DNA of 64,000 bases from Alentia gelatinosa (taxonomy: Eukaryota; Annelida; Polychaeta; Phyllodocida; Polynoidae): positions 26,403,626 to 26,467,625 of the forward strand of contig OX465589.1 of assembly GCA_950022655.1 (NCBI GenBank). The letters run 5' to 3'. The notes under the pieces are model-generated. The model did not search any database. It saw only the letters and a list, made by a program, of their open reading frames with translations, and was not told the DNA's origin. Within the stretch, counting starts at the first letter, position 1. Each line of letters starts with the position of its first letter. Both the position numbers and the translations under genes were made by a program. Below, in pieces: positions 34,950 through 46,087 of the stretch.

Positions 34950-36007
34950 CTCAAATCTATAGGTTCGGTACACCGATCATTTTCCTCTTCATTTCCCGTG
35001 GAGGTATCTTTTTCAGGTAACTGTACCGTGAGTTCGGTATCTTCTATACGGAAGGACTCACATGGTTCTGCTGGAGGCACTACATGTTTTACACGCATTG
35101 TTGAGGTTCCACGGTCATGATCAAATCCTGATATATCATCAACATTGTCGGACTCGATATCCAATCCACTGTTGTTTGATGATCCAGGTGTATTGACATT
35201 ATCCGTAGATGTATTGTCAGAAGCACATTTTCCACATACACGGTCACAACATTTAAGTAATATTCCTTTCCGGGCAAGATGAATTAATAAGCTTATGAGA
35301 ATGACGAATACTACACCTACTCCTCCGGCACCGGTCGCGCTGACCACGACAACCATCATTCGACCGGATCTGTTAACCACTTTATCAATACCCTTCACGT
35401 TAGAATCGCCCTCAACGGTGTTTGGTTTAACAGTTTTATCCTTATTACCGATAGTGTTATCCCTGACTTTAACTGTATTTTCATGAACCACGACTTCAAC
35501 ACCGCCTAGAACCTTTTCGGTAGATGTATTGTCATCCATGAGATCTTCGATGTCCATGTTAGTGTCTAATTGCATATGTGTTTCAAGTTCATCGATCGAC
35601 GAAGTTATCCTCTTACATTGGTCAGTGTCTATCACGCTTCTTGGTAGACTTGAACACGAATCAGCTATGGGATTCCTTCTGAGGTCTATTCTGGTGAATC
35701 TATCCGTTGGGAAATCACCTATAGTCCCGATATTGTTGCCGCGAAGGTCAAGTACAGGATACCCGGTGGATTTTCGGTGATGGACATCGGGCATGCTGTA
35801 TAATCCAATGTTGGTGCATGAAATTACTCCACGTGATGGGTAACAGACACATCTTTTACCAGGTCCGCATTCCAGTAAGGCCTCAATTTGCATGAGCAAT
35901 ATAGCAAAGACGGGTAGTATGAAGAATGGCCTCATGATGGCTATGAAGATGACTGACTTGATCCTGTCGATGTCCTTAGTATTCTGAGTCAATAAGATTA
36001 ATGACAT
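34950..36007 (-). CDS. LRR-like single-pass membrane protein, exon 1
   Basis: Function unrecognised. The likely start is the internal Met at 35935, because MRPFFILPVFAILLMQIEA is a typical signal peptide; the upstream Met at 36007 would add 24 residues. Next comes a Cys-rich cap (CGPGKRCVCYPSRGVISC) like an LRR N-terminal domain, one or two leucine-rich-repeat-like turns (YPVLDLRGNNIG, FTRIDLRRNPI) and closing cysteines. A polar stalk leads to one membrane helix (MMVVVVSATGAGGVGVVFVI LISLL) followed by a basic, Cys-containing stop-transfer (LARKGILLKCCDRVCGKC) and an acidic tail. Donor TTGAG|GTAAGG. The mature two-exon protein is about 463 residues. It lies inside the TIR element, so it is cargo or a captured gene. 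Confidence 0.75.
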
Positions 36008-36933
36008 CTTCTTATACTAATCAAAGAGGAAAGGGGTGTCACTAAACCCGGTGTCAGCCCGGTGTCAGTGAGGCGGTAGCGATACCGGAGAGGGTGACAC
36101 TATCCAATGACATCTTGATAAGATCACCTTTCAACCGACACATGTGTATCCGACCGCTCGCGGTAGCTGCCTGCAATACACACTCATTCATTTGTAGCAG
36201 TAGATAGTCAATGATTATCACTGATCTCTAAATGTGGTAATGATATGGGTATTGACACTGACATTAACACCGACAACGATGTCAATATTTAACATGCCTC
36301 TTGAACATGTATTTAAATTATTCCTCAATAGAAAGTTAAATATTCAATTCAAACTACTCACGAATTATATTTCATTATTTCATGATTTAGATTTTTAACT
36401 ATCCAGTTATCCCCTACTCATTATTTCAGATGTAACCTTAACATAGTCAAGATCGCATTGCCTTATTGTAGACATTACCTGATAAGGTATACACTCTAAT
36501 ACCAATTTTGATTAATTAGGTTTAGTTATTCAGTCTTAAAAGGACACTTTACATAAAGTTACAGCCCCTTTTAATGTATAGCTGAGATGTGAGACACCTA
36601 CATATACAGGCTACCTACACAGCTACAAAACCTTGAGTAGGTGACATGTAAACAGTGACGCATTCTGATGACATTGATACAACTCATAGAGGTGTATGGT
36701 AATTTTACCCTCTGCCAGGGGAAATGCGTCATTTTTTTCCGGGGAGACGTGTTGTACTAGTATACAGTCAATAGGATTTTTTTTACCATTATCATTATTA
36801 CACGGGTAAAAATTACTCACCATTGTGGATGTACTGGGAAAAATTACCAATTCTCAAGGGTGTTTATCCGATTACTATAATCCCTTTTTAATCGGTATTA
36901 GATTATTACAACACACTACAGTCGATTAAATCC

Positions 36934-37209
36934 ATGCCTCAACCTGTTGATTCTTTACCGCACAACAAGGTGGATGTTTGGTTTATATACGGGGTATTAC
37001 ACTGTCTATTCATCACATCGCTCTATGGGATATCCTTGCTGTTAGACTACCTGCTGATTTCAATCCTACCATGGGAAACCTTACCATCACCATCGCAGAT
37101 TACCGAATGGGATTTTCTACACCGTAGATTGATTGAGCATCAATTACGTGAGGTCACGTTATTGGCATATTCTATCTACCATCATCGACGTGAGAAAACC
37201 CAACACTAA
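36934..37209 (+). CDS. 91-residue putative membrane protein (unit 1)
   Basis: No known homologue recognised. MPQPVDSLPHNKVDVWFIYG leads into a hydrophobic segment (VLHCLFITSLYGISLLLDYL) and LISILPW, then a soluble tail with TEWDFLHRRLIEHQLREV and a basic end YHHRREKTQH. It is probably a one- or two-pass membrane protein. Conservation between duplicated copies is high but includes a nonsense change, so it may not be under selection. Confidence 0.4.
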   Translation: MPQPVDSLPHNKVDVWFIYGVLHCLFITSLYGISLLLDYLLISILPWETLPSPSQITEWDFLHRRLIEHQLREVTLLAYSIYHHRREKTQH

Positions 37210-38021
37210 AGGTATGTATCATTGATTGCAACCTGTATCCGACAGCTCGCGGTAGCTGCCTGCAATACACACTCATTCATTTGTAGCAGTAGATAGTCAA
37301 TGATTATCACTGATCTCTAAATGTGGTAATGATATGGGTATTGACACTGACATTAACACCGACAACGATGTCAATATTTAACATGCCTCTTGAACATGTA
37401 TTTAAATTATTCCTCAATAGAAAGTTAAATATTCAATTCAAACTACTCACGAATTATATTTCATTATTTCATGATTTAGATTTTTAACTATTCAGTTATC
37501 CCCTACTCATTATTTCAGATGTAACCTTAACATAGTCAAGATTGCATTGCCTTATTGTAGACATTACCTGATAAGGTATACACTCTAATACCAATTTTGA
37601 TTAATTAGGTTTAGTTATTCAGTCTTAAAAGGACACTTTACATAAAGGTACAACCCCTTTTAATGTATAGCTGAGATGTGAGACACCTGCATATACAGGC
37701 TACCTACACAGCTACAAAACCTCGAGTAGGTGACATGTAAACAGTGACGCATTCTGATGACATTGATACAACTCATAGAGGTGTATGGTAATTTTACCCT
37801 CTGCCAGGGGAAATGCGTCATTTTTTCCGGGGAGACGTGTTGTACTAGTATACAGTCAATAGGATTTTTTTACCATTATCATTATTACACGGGTAAAAAT
37901 TACTCACCATTGTGGATGTACTGGGAAAAAATTACCAATTCTCAAGGGTGTTTATCCGATTACTATAATCCCTTTTTAATCGGTATTAGATTATTACAAC
38001 ACACTACAGTCGATTAAATCC

Positions 38022-38162
38022 ATGCCTCAACCTGTTGATTCTTTACTGCACAACAAGGTGGATGTTTGGTTTATATACGGGGTATTACACTGTCTATTCA
38101 TCACATTGCTCTATGGGATATCCTTGCTGTTAGACTACCTGCTGATTTCAATCCTACCATGA
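38022..38162 (+). pseudogene. truncated copy of the 91-residue membrane ORF (unit 2)
   Basis: Same reading frame as 36934-37209, but the Trp after LISILP is TGA at 38160-38162. Downstream codons continue the homologous frame. Confidence 0.65.
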
Positions 38163-38864
38163 GAAACCTTACCATCACCATCACAGATTACCGAATGGGA
38201 TTCTCCACACCGTAGATTGATTGAGCGTCAATTTTGTGAGGTCACGTTATTGTCATATTCTATCTACCATCATCGACGTGAGAAAACCCAACACTAAAGG
38301 TATGTATCATTGATTGCCACCATTTGGTATTCAGTTTATCCAATGACTAGCTAATAATGATAATTAGTTAGACAGTTATTAATTAATCATTGTTATATCA
38401 TTATCATACTATTAATGACAATGATTAATTAATATTAATAATTTATTCAGTTTCAACGATGTTATTAATGATAAATAGATGTATAACAAAAGCACTAATA
38501 CAATATAATATAATATAATATAATATAATTTTTTGATAACTTCACTTTATTGTCACATTTTGAGAATACATGGTGTTTTCTTGTCCTTTGTGGGAAAGTA
38601 TATATGTGTAACAATGCAGTAGGAGAAGACCGTTAGTGACACATATCACTGGTTTCAATCGGCTTCCCGATATATACCCTTTAGTCTTCCTTAGGATACA
38701 GAACAAGATTTTTTCGATACAGCGAGACATAGAAAATTGGAGATTCATTAAATAGCGTATATTAAACATTCACTCATATTGGTTACTTGGAATAATCATT
38801 TTGTGATTGTTGGTATAGTGGACTAGTCTCAACAATATGTTTTATAACTGGAAGTAATTCCTAC

Positions 38865-38866
<2 letters not shown>

Positions 38867-38921
<55 letters not shown>
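38867..38921. repeat. (CA)n microsatellite
   Basis: About 55 bp of CA; translated on the minus strand it adds a Cys-Val run to the adjacent LINE ORF. Confidence 0.97.
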
Positions 38922-38924
<3 letters not shown>

Positions 38925-38969
38925 AGTTCCAAGTAGAATTATTAAATTTGTTGGATGGAATCCTTCATC

Positions 38970-39305
38970 ATTCTTTTTTGTCAGGCTTTTAAACTCACGA
39001 AGGGTTTCCATCTGTCTCATGAGGGGCGACAGATTGCTCCATTTGTGATACATAGATACGCCGTACTGGTTGTGTATACCGTACAGTAAGGTTTGTGTAC
39101 CTTTAGTACGGGTGCTGTTCTCATCCTTGTGGATGGGTGTGGTGACATCGAGATTTTCTACATTCTGGGCTCGTTTATAGACATATTTTAACAAGTGAGA
39201 TTTCCTTCTCTTCTCTAATTTTGGCATATTGTATAATGCATGTGCATAATTTGTGTGCGTTCTTTGTTCTACACGGAGGATGGATCTCAAACATCTATTT
39301 TGCAT
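38970..39305 (-). pseudogene. LINE reverse-transcriptase C-terminal fragment
   Basis: MQNRCLRSILRVEQRTHTNY, then KLEKRRKSHLLKYVYKRAQN, STRTKGTQTLLYG and MYHKWSNLSPLMRQ...LREFKSLTKK. This follows the C-terminal pattern of many non-LTR retrotransposon RT ORFs (LQNR.LR...., ..RR..HLL..., W..L......F). Only the tail remains and no catalytic YxDD block is present. The insert is 5'-truncated, on the minus strand inside the large TIR element. Confidence 0.6.
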
Positions 39306-39696
39306 GACCTGATACCCTGTACAGGGAGGCGGTGAGACTAACATGAGGGTGAGGACTTTCTTTATAACCCGCTTACTAACAAAATGAAACAAAAGACTTC
39401 TTTTAACATAAATAAAAGACATGTTTTTTATCACACAAATTGATTCAGTATTTCTCATTGTGTTATGAATAATTGTATGATACTTCGCGTGTTATCTATC
39501 AGTATATCTTATGTTAAAGTATCTGCTGTCAATCTGATTTTTTTTTTCATGAGATTTTCTGTTTTGATTCTCGAGATTTTCTGTTTGGATACTATGGCCA
39601 ATATAGACAAACTTTATGATTTTAAACAAGTACAACTCAACAACTGCCCAACTCGGTTTGGATCAAGGTTTTATTAGTTTTAAAATTATTTACAAT

Positions 39697-39733
39697 TAAT
39701 CACAGGTGTAATCACTCCCTCCGCCCGCCACAC
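39697..39733 (-). other. candidate terminal exon with poly(A) signal
   Basis: TTTTTCAG|ATGTGTGGCGGGC on the gene strand with short open frames, followed about 30 bp later by AATAAAACC (39670-39678). It could be the 3' end of the small spliced gene that starts at 44730. Connection unproven. Confidence 0.3.
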
Positions 39734-39954
39734 ATCTGAAAAACAACAAACATATACTGAGTCATGAATACAATTCCTCAAAATATTTACATGATAATAG
39801 GAAATCATAGCAAGATTGCATGTAAGTGCCACCACCATATACGATAGTATCACTGTGTGCTAAATAACATAGTAATCATTGTGAAAAGCCTAAATAACCT
39901 AGTAATCATTGTGAATAGCCCTATAGGCGTTTTTTAATATTAGGAATAGCACAC

Positions 39955-40340
39955 TAACCATCGCGGTCTATCCATTCCCTGGTCATATCAACGATTTGAA
40001 TTGAAAAGAAGAAAAGGATAGGGTTCCTATTATTATTATTATTATTTTATGTGGCACAAAGAAACATCTTTTTTCATGAGCGACCCTAACGAATGTACAC
40101 AGATATGAAAATCTTTTGCCCCAGATACCTTCCCTTCTTTTAATTTTTCTGGAATTTTTTTGACACGTATCCGTGTAGAACGGGTCCTAGGTCCCCCTAG
40201 CGTTAGAATAAAGGTCGTAGCAGTATTGCCCTCTGGTGTAATTTGTACCGTTTTCTAATTAAACCAAAGAGTGACAAGAATGATGTTTTGGTGAAACTAT
40301 CATGAGGGTAAGGAATTTCTTAAGGAAGTTTATGACTCAC
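39955..40340. other. weak exon candidate; otherwise empty
   Basis: On the minus strand, GACCAG|GGAATGGATAGACCGCGATG|GTTAGT near 39956-39980 could be a 20-nt microexon. I see nothing else. Confidence 0.2.
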
Positions 40341-40413
40341 CTTAAAGTTCATCAAAGTTGTAAAAAAACGAAAAAAACCCACAAATCACTTCGGAGTTCT
40401 TCTGATTGGACGA
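40341..40413 (-). other. candidate exon E of small spliced gene
   Basis: Bounded by CCATTTTCAG|TCG and CTTTAAG|GTGAGT. If joined in phase 0 it adds SSNQKNSEVICGFFSFFYNF and reaches a stop just before the donor. Its last 20 bases resemble the end of exon D at 42342. Confidence 0.3.
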
Positions 40414-40559
40414 CTGAAAATGGAGAAAAGTTTGTATCAGTTTCAAGTTATATAATTTTGGATGTAGTACAATAACTTAGATAATGTAGATAAAAACTTA
40501 GATAACGTAAATCAAAAGATTCGGGCCCCACATTACAACTGAAAGTGATAAATACAAAC

Positions 40560-40573
40560 AGATTAATGTGTGT

Positions 40574-40621
<48 letters not shown>
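40560..40621. repeat. (TG)n microsatellite
   Basis: About 60 bp of TG with one GAG interruption. Confidence 0.97.
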
Positions 40622-40623
<2 letters not shown>

Positions 40624-40846
40624 ATTGTAGGGAGACAAACAGTACAGCATATCACCTCACACGGGATAAGTAGCATTTGAGCCCATTTCTTATAATAAAA
40701 CAATGATGTATTGGTAGAAGGGGTGTACTTCTTGGCACGTAGATAAAAAAAACTTCTGGCTCCACATTACATTTGAATGTGATAATACAGACAGATTAAT
40801 GAGAGTCTGTGAAGTTTCTGCAGGTTATTTTTGGTTTTTAAATCGG

Positions 40847-40866
40847 GCTCTTTTAAAGAGCCCTGC
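40847..40866. other. histone-3'-end-like hairpin
   Basis: GGGCTCTTTTAAAGAGCCC, a perfect palindrome resembling the replication-dependent histone stem-loop but with a five-base rather than four-base loop. A second version, AGAGCTTTTTAAAAAGAGCTCT, sits at 42205-42227 in a related context. No histone coding sequence is nearby. Confidence 0.35.
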
Positions 40867-41174
40867 AAAAAATTATTCTCGGTATTCGATTGAATGGTAA
40901 GCTAGTGATTTTGGTGTATAGTGTAAGGTGGTACGCATACATTTGAAGGGTAGATTCATGTTCTGTGAAAGGTGTCACAAACCCTTGATTTCCATATTTT
41001 GTGAGATACACCATGCTTATAATGGAGTGGTATATTAGTTTAACTACCCTTCAAATTACAGTTTTTACCATCCTTCATAATTACATTTTTAGTTAACCTA
41101 GCGACGTTAGACAAGATTTATTTGCATTCATGGTTTTATATGAGCAACCTTTTTTGAAGCGACCTCTAGTGGAT

Positions 41175-41653
41175 ACACTGGTAACCTGAGCTACATATAC
41201 GATCGAGTATAACATTATCTTAGATTGGCCGCCACCTCTGTCTACACTACGTTCCAGCTAAGAGGTTGGTAACGTTAAACCATGGACGTGTCCACGGATT
41301 CTCACTCTCGGACCAAATAAGTATGTTCTACATGGGTTCTAAGATCCCAAATACTTGCAAAGAAATATTTATATGACAATAGATTCATAAAAAACTTATA
41401 TCTGTGGGAATTTATCAAAATACACCTTAAAGAAGATGACAACATAGAAAAGATAAGAATCCAGGACTCTTTACAAGCAGAGTAAACAGAGGAACCAGTC
41501 ACGTGAACCAGTTACAACTGACAGCCCAGAGTAAAAATAGATATGAAAAATAGCTAGAGTGACGTTCCTTTACCCGCTACCACGCCAGGTCACGGTCACG
41601 GTCAATTCAACGTGACCAGAGCTAACGTAGTATAGCTCGGGTGGCCAGTGTAA
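41175..41653. repeat. possible TIR element
   Basis: CACTGGTAACCTGAGCTA at the left pairs imperfectly with AGCTCGGGTGGCCAGTG at the right. A related half-palindrome is found in the alsin intron near 25900. Boundaries approximate. Confidence 0.35.
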
Positions 41654-42341
41654 CATTATCTTAGCCTGGAATAGTGAGCTAAAGTGAACCCGCTCCAACC
41701 ACAGATAGCCGGTCACAAAATACTATTTCCCGATATAGGCGCACAGTACTTAGACTATGTAGATTCGAGATTATATGTCTCATCCTCCAATCTTATAGAT
41801 CCATATTTTCATAAACTTAACAACTGTCATCGTAGGGCTTAGCATACAAACTCGTTCTCAACAGGCTTGCGAGAATGTTAACTCGTTCTCATTGGGTGAT
41901 AAAGAGATGAATATTTCCAGCCTAAGATAAATCAGAAACTTATTTGTGCCTGGTTAGTGTCCTCGTTCGCCATCGAGTTTGGAGTGCACAGTAATATGAA
42001 GGAGGTGGTAGCTCGTAAGTGATATACTCAACCTATAACAAGATAGAAGTATTGACTTCTACGGGCTATATAATAGGTGCTTTACCTATGTTTTTCCGAA
42101 ACCTTTTGAGAAACGATCACCACCTATGTACCACCTATGTTTGAAGCAAAACCTTGGATTGAGTATGTGAGCTTCTGCAAGCGTGGTTCTATTTTTTGGT
42201 TTTAGTTAGAGCTTTTTAAAAAGAGCTCTTACAAAAAAAAAAAATATCCTCTCAGTAGGCGACCAAAAGGCAAACAAACCGGTTAGGGAAGCATTAGCAC
42301 TGATGGCAAAAGTAGATATATAGGAAAAGGTACTAACTCAC

Positions 42342-42377
42342 CTTAACATTCTTTAAAGTTACGGAACTATCCATCAA
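42342..42377 (-). other. candidate exon D of small spliced gene
   Basis: ACTTCTTCTTACAG|TTGATGG...AATGTTAAG|GTGAGT. With the obvious acceptor the frame from exon C meets TGA. With an AG 12 bases later (GGATAG|T, start 42366) it continues as SVTLKNVK. Either the inner AG is used, another exon intervenes, or the gene is decaying. Confidence 0.3.
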
Positions 42378-42380
42378 CTG

Positions 42381-42792
42381 TAAGAAGAAGTAAATTGGGT
42401 TTGTTCATTTATTTTGATAATACTCAAAGGAAAAGTATCCTATTTGATATAGTAAACGCATGCCTCTCCCGTGTGTACCGCTGAAACCAATAGAAATTAT
42501 GGGATAAACGAACTGCTAAGGGGACCTGGGCAATACGGAAATTTTAAACTTGACCAACCAAGCAAAACCGTTAGAGGGGGCGGGAGTAAGAAGAAGTAAA
42601 TTTGGTTTGTTCATTTATTTGATAATACTCAAAGGAAAAGTATCCTATTTGATATAGTAAATGCATGTCTCTCCCGTGTGTACCGCTGAAACCAATAGAA
42701 ATTATGGGATAAACGAACTGCTAAGGGGACCTGGGCAATACGGAAATTTTAAACTTGACCAACCAAGCAAAACCGTTAGAGGGGGCGGGAGT
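42381..42792. repeat. 206-bp tandem duplication
   Basis: Two nearly identical units, 42381-42586 and 42587-42792, starting TAAGAAGAAGTAAATT. The unit edge is the polypyrimidine tract of candidate exon D's acceptor. Confidence 0.95.
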
Positions 42793-42924
42793 CACAGTGT
42801 GAATATGGATGGCTAAGCAGTTTCTTCTACGCAATGACTTTGTCAAATGGTCTATTAACAAACACAATGGAGCACAACAGTTCCTATATAAGACTGTTAC
42901 CTACGAGAGGATATCAATGTTCTG

Positions 42925-43215
42925 GTTGGAAACCAAACTACAGTACTGTTAATACAGTGATAATTACGGATATTCATTTTAAAAAAATAGGCGTGAGGTG
43001 CAGTGACATGTCTGCTACAGCATTTGCTACAACTTCATCGGAGAGACACTACAATGCAGTGGACGAAAGCCCCCCCGGTTTGTAAATACATAGTCACGTC
43101 AAATTACAAAGTTGAGTTTAATGGAAGCCATGTAACTGCTGGAAAGATAATATCTGACATAACCAAAGCATCCTATTGCTTTTTTTCCGCTCACGAACGG
43201 CACATGGTGGAATAG
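42925..43215 (+). other. plus-strand exon-like unit 1
   Basis: Homologous to the exon-like units at 44995 and 45899 (shared TTAATACAGTGATAA, GTCTGCTA, CAGTGACA motifs). Two overlapping frames are open, ending in SYCFFSAHERHMVE and a stop just before GAAACAG|GTAGGA. No function recognised. Confidence 0.35.
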
Positions 43216-43527
43216 AAACAGGTAGGAGACTATTTCACACCTTTGGTACACACCAGAGCAAATGCTTCGTACCTATGTTTGTCTAATTAAGCATAATGAT
43301 TGAAAATCTAAGGTTATCAGAAATAATACCAAGAAATAACTTAGGTATAATCTATTTTCTCCCGTACCAAATGCTATGCTGGATTTTAGTTCATGCAGAC
43401 TGACCACCGTGTGGCACTACCGTCTGCACAGTGTCACATCATAATATGGGAGTTGGGTTTCTTTGGTTATAGTTCTTTGATCATACTACACAGAATATTA
43501 ATAGTTTAAAGTAGTTTTTTTACTCAC

Positions 43528-43567
43528 CGTGGTGCCACAAACACGTCAATGTAGCCATGGTAGCTAC
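43528..43567 (-). CDS. small spliced gene, exon C
   Basis: 40 nt with acceptor ACATTTAG|GT and donor CCACG|GTGAGT. It completes the Gly codon from exon B and encodes GSYHGYIDVFVAP, ending phase 2. Confidence comes from the chained phases of three consecutive microexons. Confidence 0.55.
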
Positions 43568-43663
43568 CTAAATGTAACATAAACTAAAGGTCAGCATTGA
43601 GTTCTATTCATTCGAGTAAAAAATTGTGTTGAAAACAGGGTTTAATATTCAATCGTTTTTATT

Positions 43664-43921
43664 TTGTATCAAATATATTGTATGGTTAGGACACACCATA
43701 ATTACTCGTTCACAGTGATTATACTCGGAATAAGCCCGTTTGGCGTCTATACAGAAAGGGTTCTCAACCCATTACGCAGTGTGAAGAAGCACACGCCATC
43801 TACGGGAAAAGCGGCACACCACTCAAATGGGCGCCCTCTCGTGTATAGTGCTAACGTAAGCTACAGTAAACTACTTCCGCTGTTGGTACCGCTGCGCAAA
43901 TACACGGAGGAAATATTATAG
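43664..43921 (+). other. 85-codon ORF in a GC-richer patch
   Basis: Open frame from ATG (MYQIYCMVRTHHNYSF...) to a stop, lying between two minus-strand exons. No domain recognised; it may be chance. Confidence 0.2.
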
Positions 43922-44061
43922 CTGTGTCACATACTAGGAATAGGAAAAGAATGGTTGGTATTGCCCTTGTACAAACTAATTTCGTGGTATCAGATGCATG
44001 GGTAATTTTGTTAAATATTGATAATATTGATTGTGTTACATATTAAATAAGACGAACTCAC

Positions 44062-44102
44062 CATCATCCCTCTCCTCCAGCCCTACAACGATTTCCACGC
44101 GC
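44062..44102 (-). CDS. small spliced gene, exon B
   Basis: 41 nt with acceptor CTTTTCACAG|G and donor GATGATG|GTGAGT. In the frame set by exon A it encodes RVEIVVGLEERDD; the other two frames contain stops. Ends phase 1, matching exon C. Confidence 0.55.
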
Positions 44103-44593
44103 CTGTGAAAAGAATTGCGGATAAATTTTCACAGATTCACACAGAGGCATTAGTGCCTTGAATTTCATTTTGAAAATGTAGTTCATAATATGACATGTTA
44201 AGTTTGAAATTTGACTTGATTGATGAGGATTTCGAATGGTAGAGAAATTTCACTACTTTTGGACGATAATAGAGGGATTATAGAAACGGAAGCTTTTGGA
44301 CAAATAAGCAGAACATCAGTGTGAGAAGGGGTGGTGGGGGGGCTTCATTTTGAAAAATGTAGTTCATAACCTGACATGTTAAGTTTGACATTTGAGTTAT
44401 TTGATCAGGTTTTCGGGCAAATCCGATTACAAAACGACATTACGGTATTGATCGACTACACCCGTACCGAGAGTGGGTGCAGGGGAGGATTTCATTGCTA
44501 TGGCGGGCCGCTTGAATAGGAAGGTGACCAATTCGGGAAAAGTTAAGTGAGAACTTATTCATTTTATTCGTGTTAATACCATCTAATACTCAC

Positions 44594-44730
44594 CGAAAAG
44601 GGATGTTGGCACTCGCCACACGCCTGGCGACCCGCCCCAGGAAAGACATGATTGCCGGCCATGCCCTCCAGAAAAGGAAAAAACCTCCTGCTGCCAAAGA
44701 AAACGCCGCAAAAACACTTCTTGCGTCCAT
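44594..44730 (-). CDS. small spliced gene, exon A: membrane-anchored N-terminus
   Basis: Starts AAAATGG, a good Kozak context, with TTTATAA about 80 bp upstream (near 44806). The product is MDARSVFAAFSLAAGGFFLF then WRAWPAIMSFLGRVARRVAS and ANIPFR: a hydrophobic signal-anchor followed by a basic amphipathic stretch. Donor CTTTTCG|GTGAGT, phase 2. It joins B and C to give about 73 residues before the uncertain exons D and E. No homologue recognised. The gene sits on the same strand as the LRR-like gene inside the TIR element. Confidence 0.55.
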
Positions 44731-44994
44731 TTTGAAAACTGCTTGAATGATGAAATCTGGGTCAAAGCCGATAAATCTGGGTCAAAAACAGACCCATTCG
44801 TAGTTTATAAAAAAGTCACTAGATAAGAGATGGGTTGTGCGTACGAGCAGGGGTTGTTATTAACTCACGATTATCATTATTTAACACACTTTTCTGGGAA
44901 GGGGAGGAGGGAGCGTCAGTTATCTTCACACGAATTCCATATATTATGGCGGAAATCCAAAAGACAGTGTGGTTAATACGGTGATAACTTCTGA

Positions 44995-45188
44995 TCTTTC
45001 AGCCAGAAGAATACGTGTCAAGTCCAGTGACAAAGCCATGTCTGCTAGACTGTCAAGCCACAAAATTAACATTTATATCGTCCTATGGCGTCAACAGTGT
45101 AAAATGAAACCAGCACCACATTCCTCTGATCAGCAGCTGTACGAAGGTGACAGACTTGATACGGCGGAATTAACCTAACGATTTGAAA
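44995..45188 (+). other. plus-strand exon-like unit 2
   Basis: GATCTTTCAG|CC...GATTTGAAA|GTAAGTAAG. The frame reads RRIRVKSSDKAMSARLSSHK, INIYIVLWRQQCKMKPA, SSDQQLYEGDRLDTAELT and stop. Clearly paralogous to 45899-46087. Confidence 0.4.
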
Positions 45189-45898
45189 GTAAGTAAGTAA
45201 GTAAGATAGGTAAAGCCTCGTAGACTATAAGGTTGAATCTATGGGAAGCCGTGTCACTGCTCGAAACCAAGGGTGATCGAACTGTTATTGGAAATCAGGT
45301 CGCACCGGTTTAAACTTTTAGATTAATGATTGATAATAAATATATTCATATTCTACATACTGTAGTTTTGTATCTATAAGGATATTGTTTGTATCTATGG
45401 TTAGCCGAGTTTCGAATTAAATAATTCATGTGAATCGGATTAGGCTAATGTGTCACTGCTCAAAACGAAGGGTGGTCGAACTGTCATTGGAAATCAGGTC
45501 GTACAGGGTTTAAACTTTAGATTAATGATTGATAATACATATATTCATATTCTACATACTGTAAGGTTTGTATCTATGGGAATATTGTCCAGGTTAGACG
45601 AGTTTCGATTTAATAATTCATATTTAACCTTAGGCATTATACAGTCAAAATTAATTTATTATGAGGATTTAACTTAAAATATAGGTCTGGAAACATTATT
45701 ATTATTCGTAAACTACAGATTATCAGGTTTCTCCTTATAGGTATTTGTGTATTTAGGAATATGTGGGATTATTTATGGAATTTAGAAATTAAAAGCTATA
45801 CTATAGGCTTCGTAGGGAGTGGTGCACTGGTAGAGATATGATTAGAAAATCATTTAATATGAGATCTATTTTGAAATATCTCACTTTCAGCCGGGAAG

Positions 45899-46087
45899 GA
45901 TACGCGTCAAGTCCAGTGACAAAACCATGTGTGCTATGCTACGAGTCGATTCGACAAGTCACAAAATTGACATTTATATCGTCCTACGGCGTCAACAGTG
46001 TAAAATGAAACCAGCATCACATTCCTCTGATCAGCAGCTGTATGAGGGTGGCAGACTTGAGACGGTGGAATTAACCTAACGATTTGT
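45899..46087 (+). other. plus-strand exon-like unit 3
   Basis: CACTTTCAG|CCGGG...GATTT|GTAAGTAAG. It reads PGRIRVKSSDKTMCAML, TSHKIDIYIVLRRQQCKM, SSDQQLYEGGRLETVELT and stop. Its 5' border differs from unit 2 by one base, which shifts the junction phase while the downstream frame and stop are retained. Confidence 0.4.

Larger units (their letters stand above)
36145..38322. repeat. 1.09-kb tandem duplication
   Basis: Units 36145-37233 and 37234-38322 (offset 1089 bp) are colinear with scattered substitutions and one- or two-base homopolymer differences. Each carries the plus-strand 91-residue ORF (intact in unit 1, truncated in unit 2) and, on the minus strand, CACAATG|GTGAGT. Confidence 0.95.

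Noticed and set aside
36623..38017. Minus-strand 75-codon and plus-strand 86-codon ORFs in the 1.09-kb units
   Set aside because: Not conserved between the two units; homopolymer indels break the frame in one copy.
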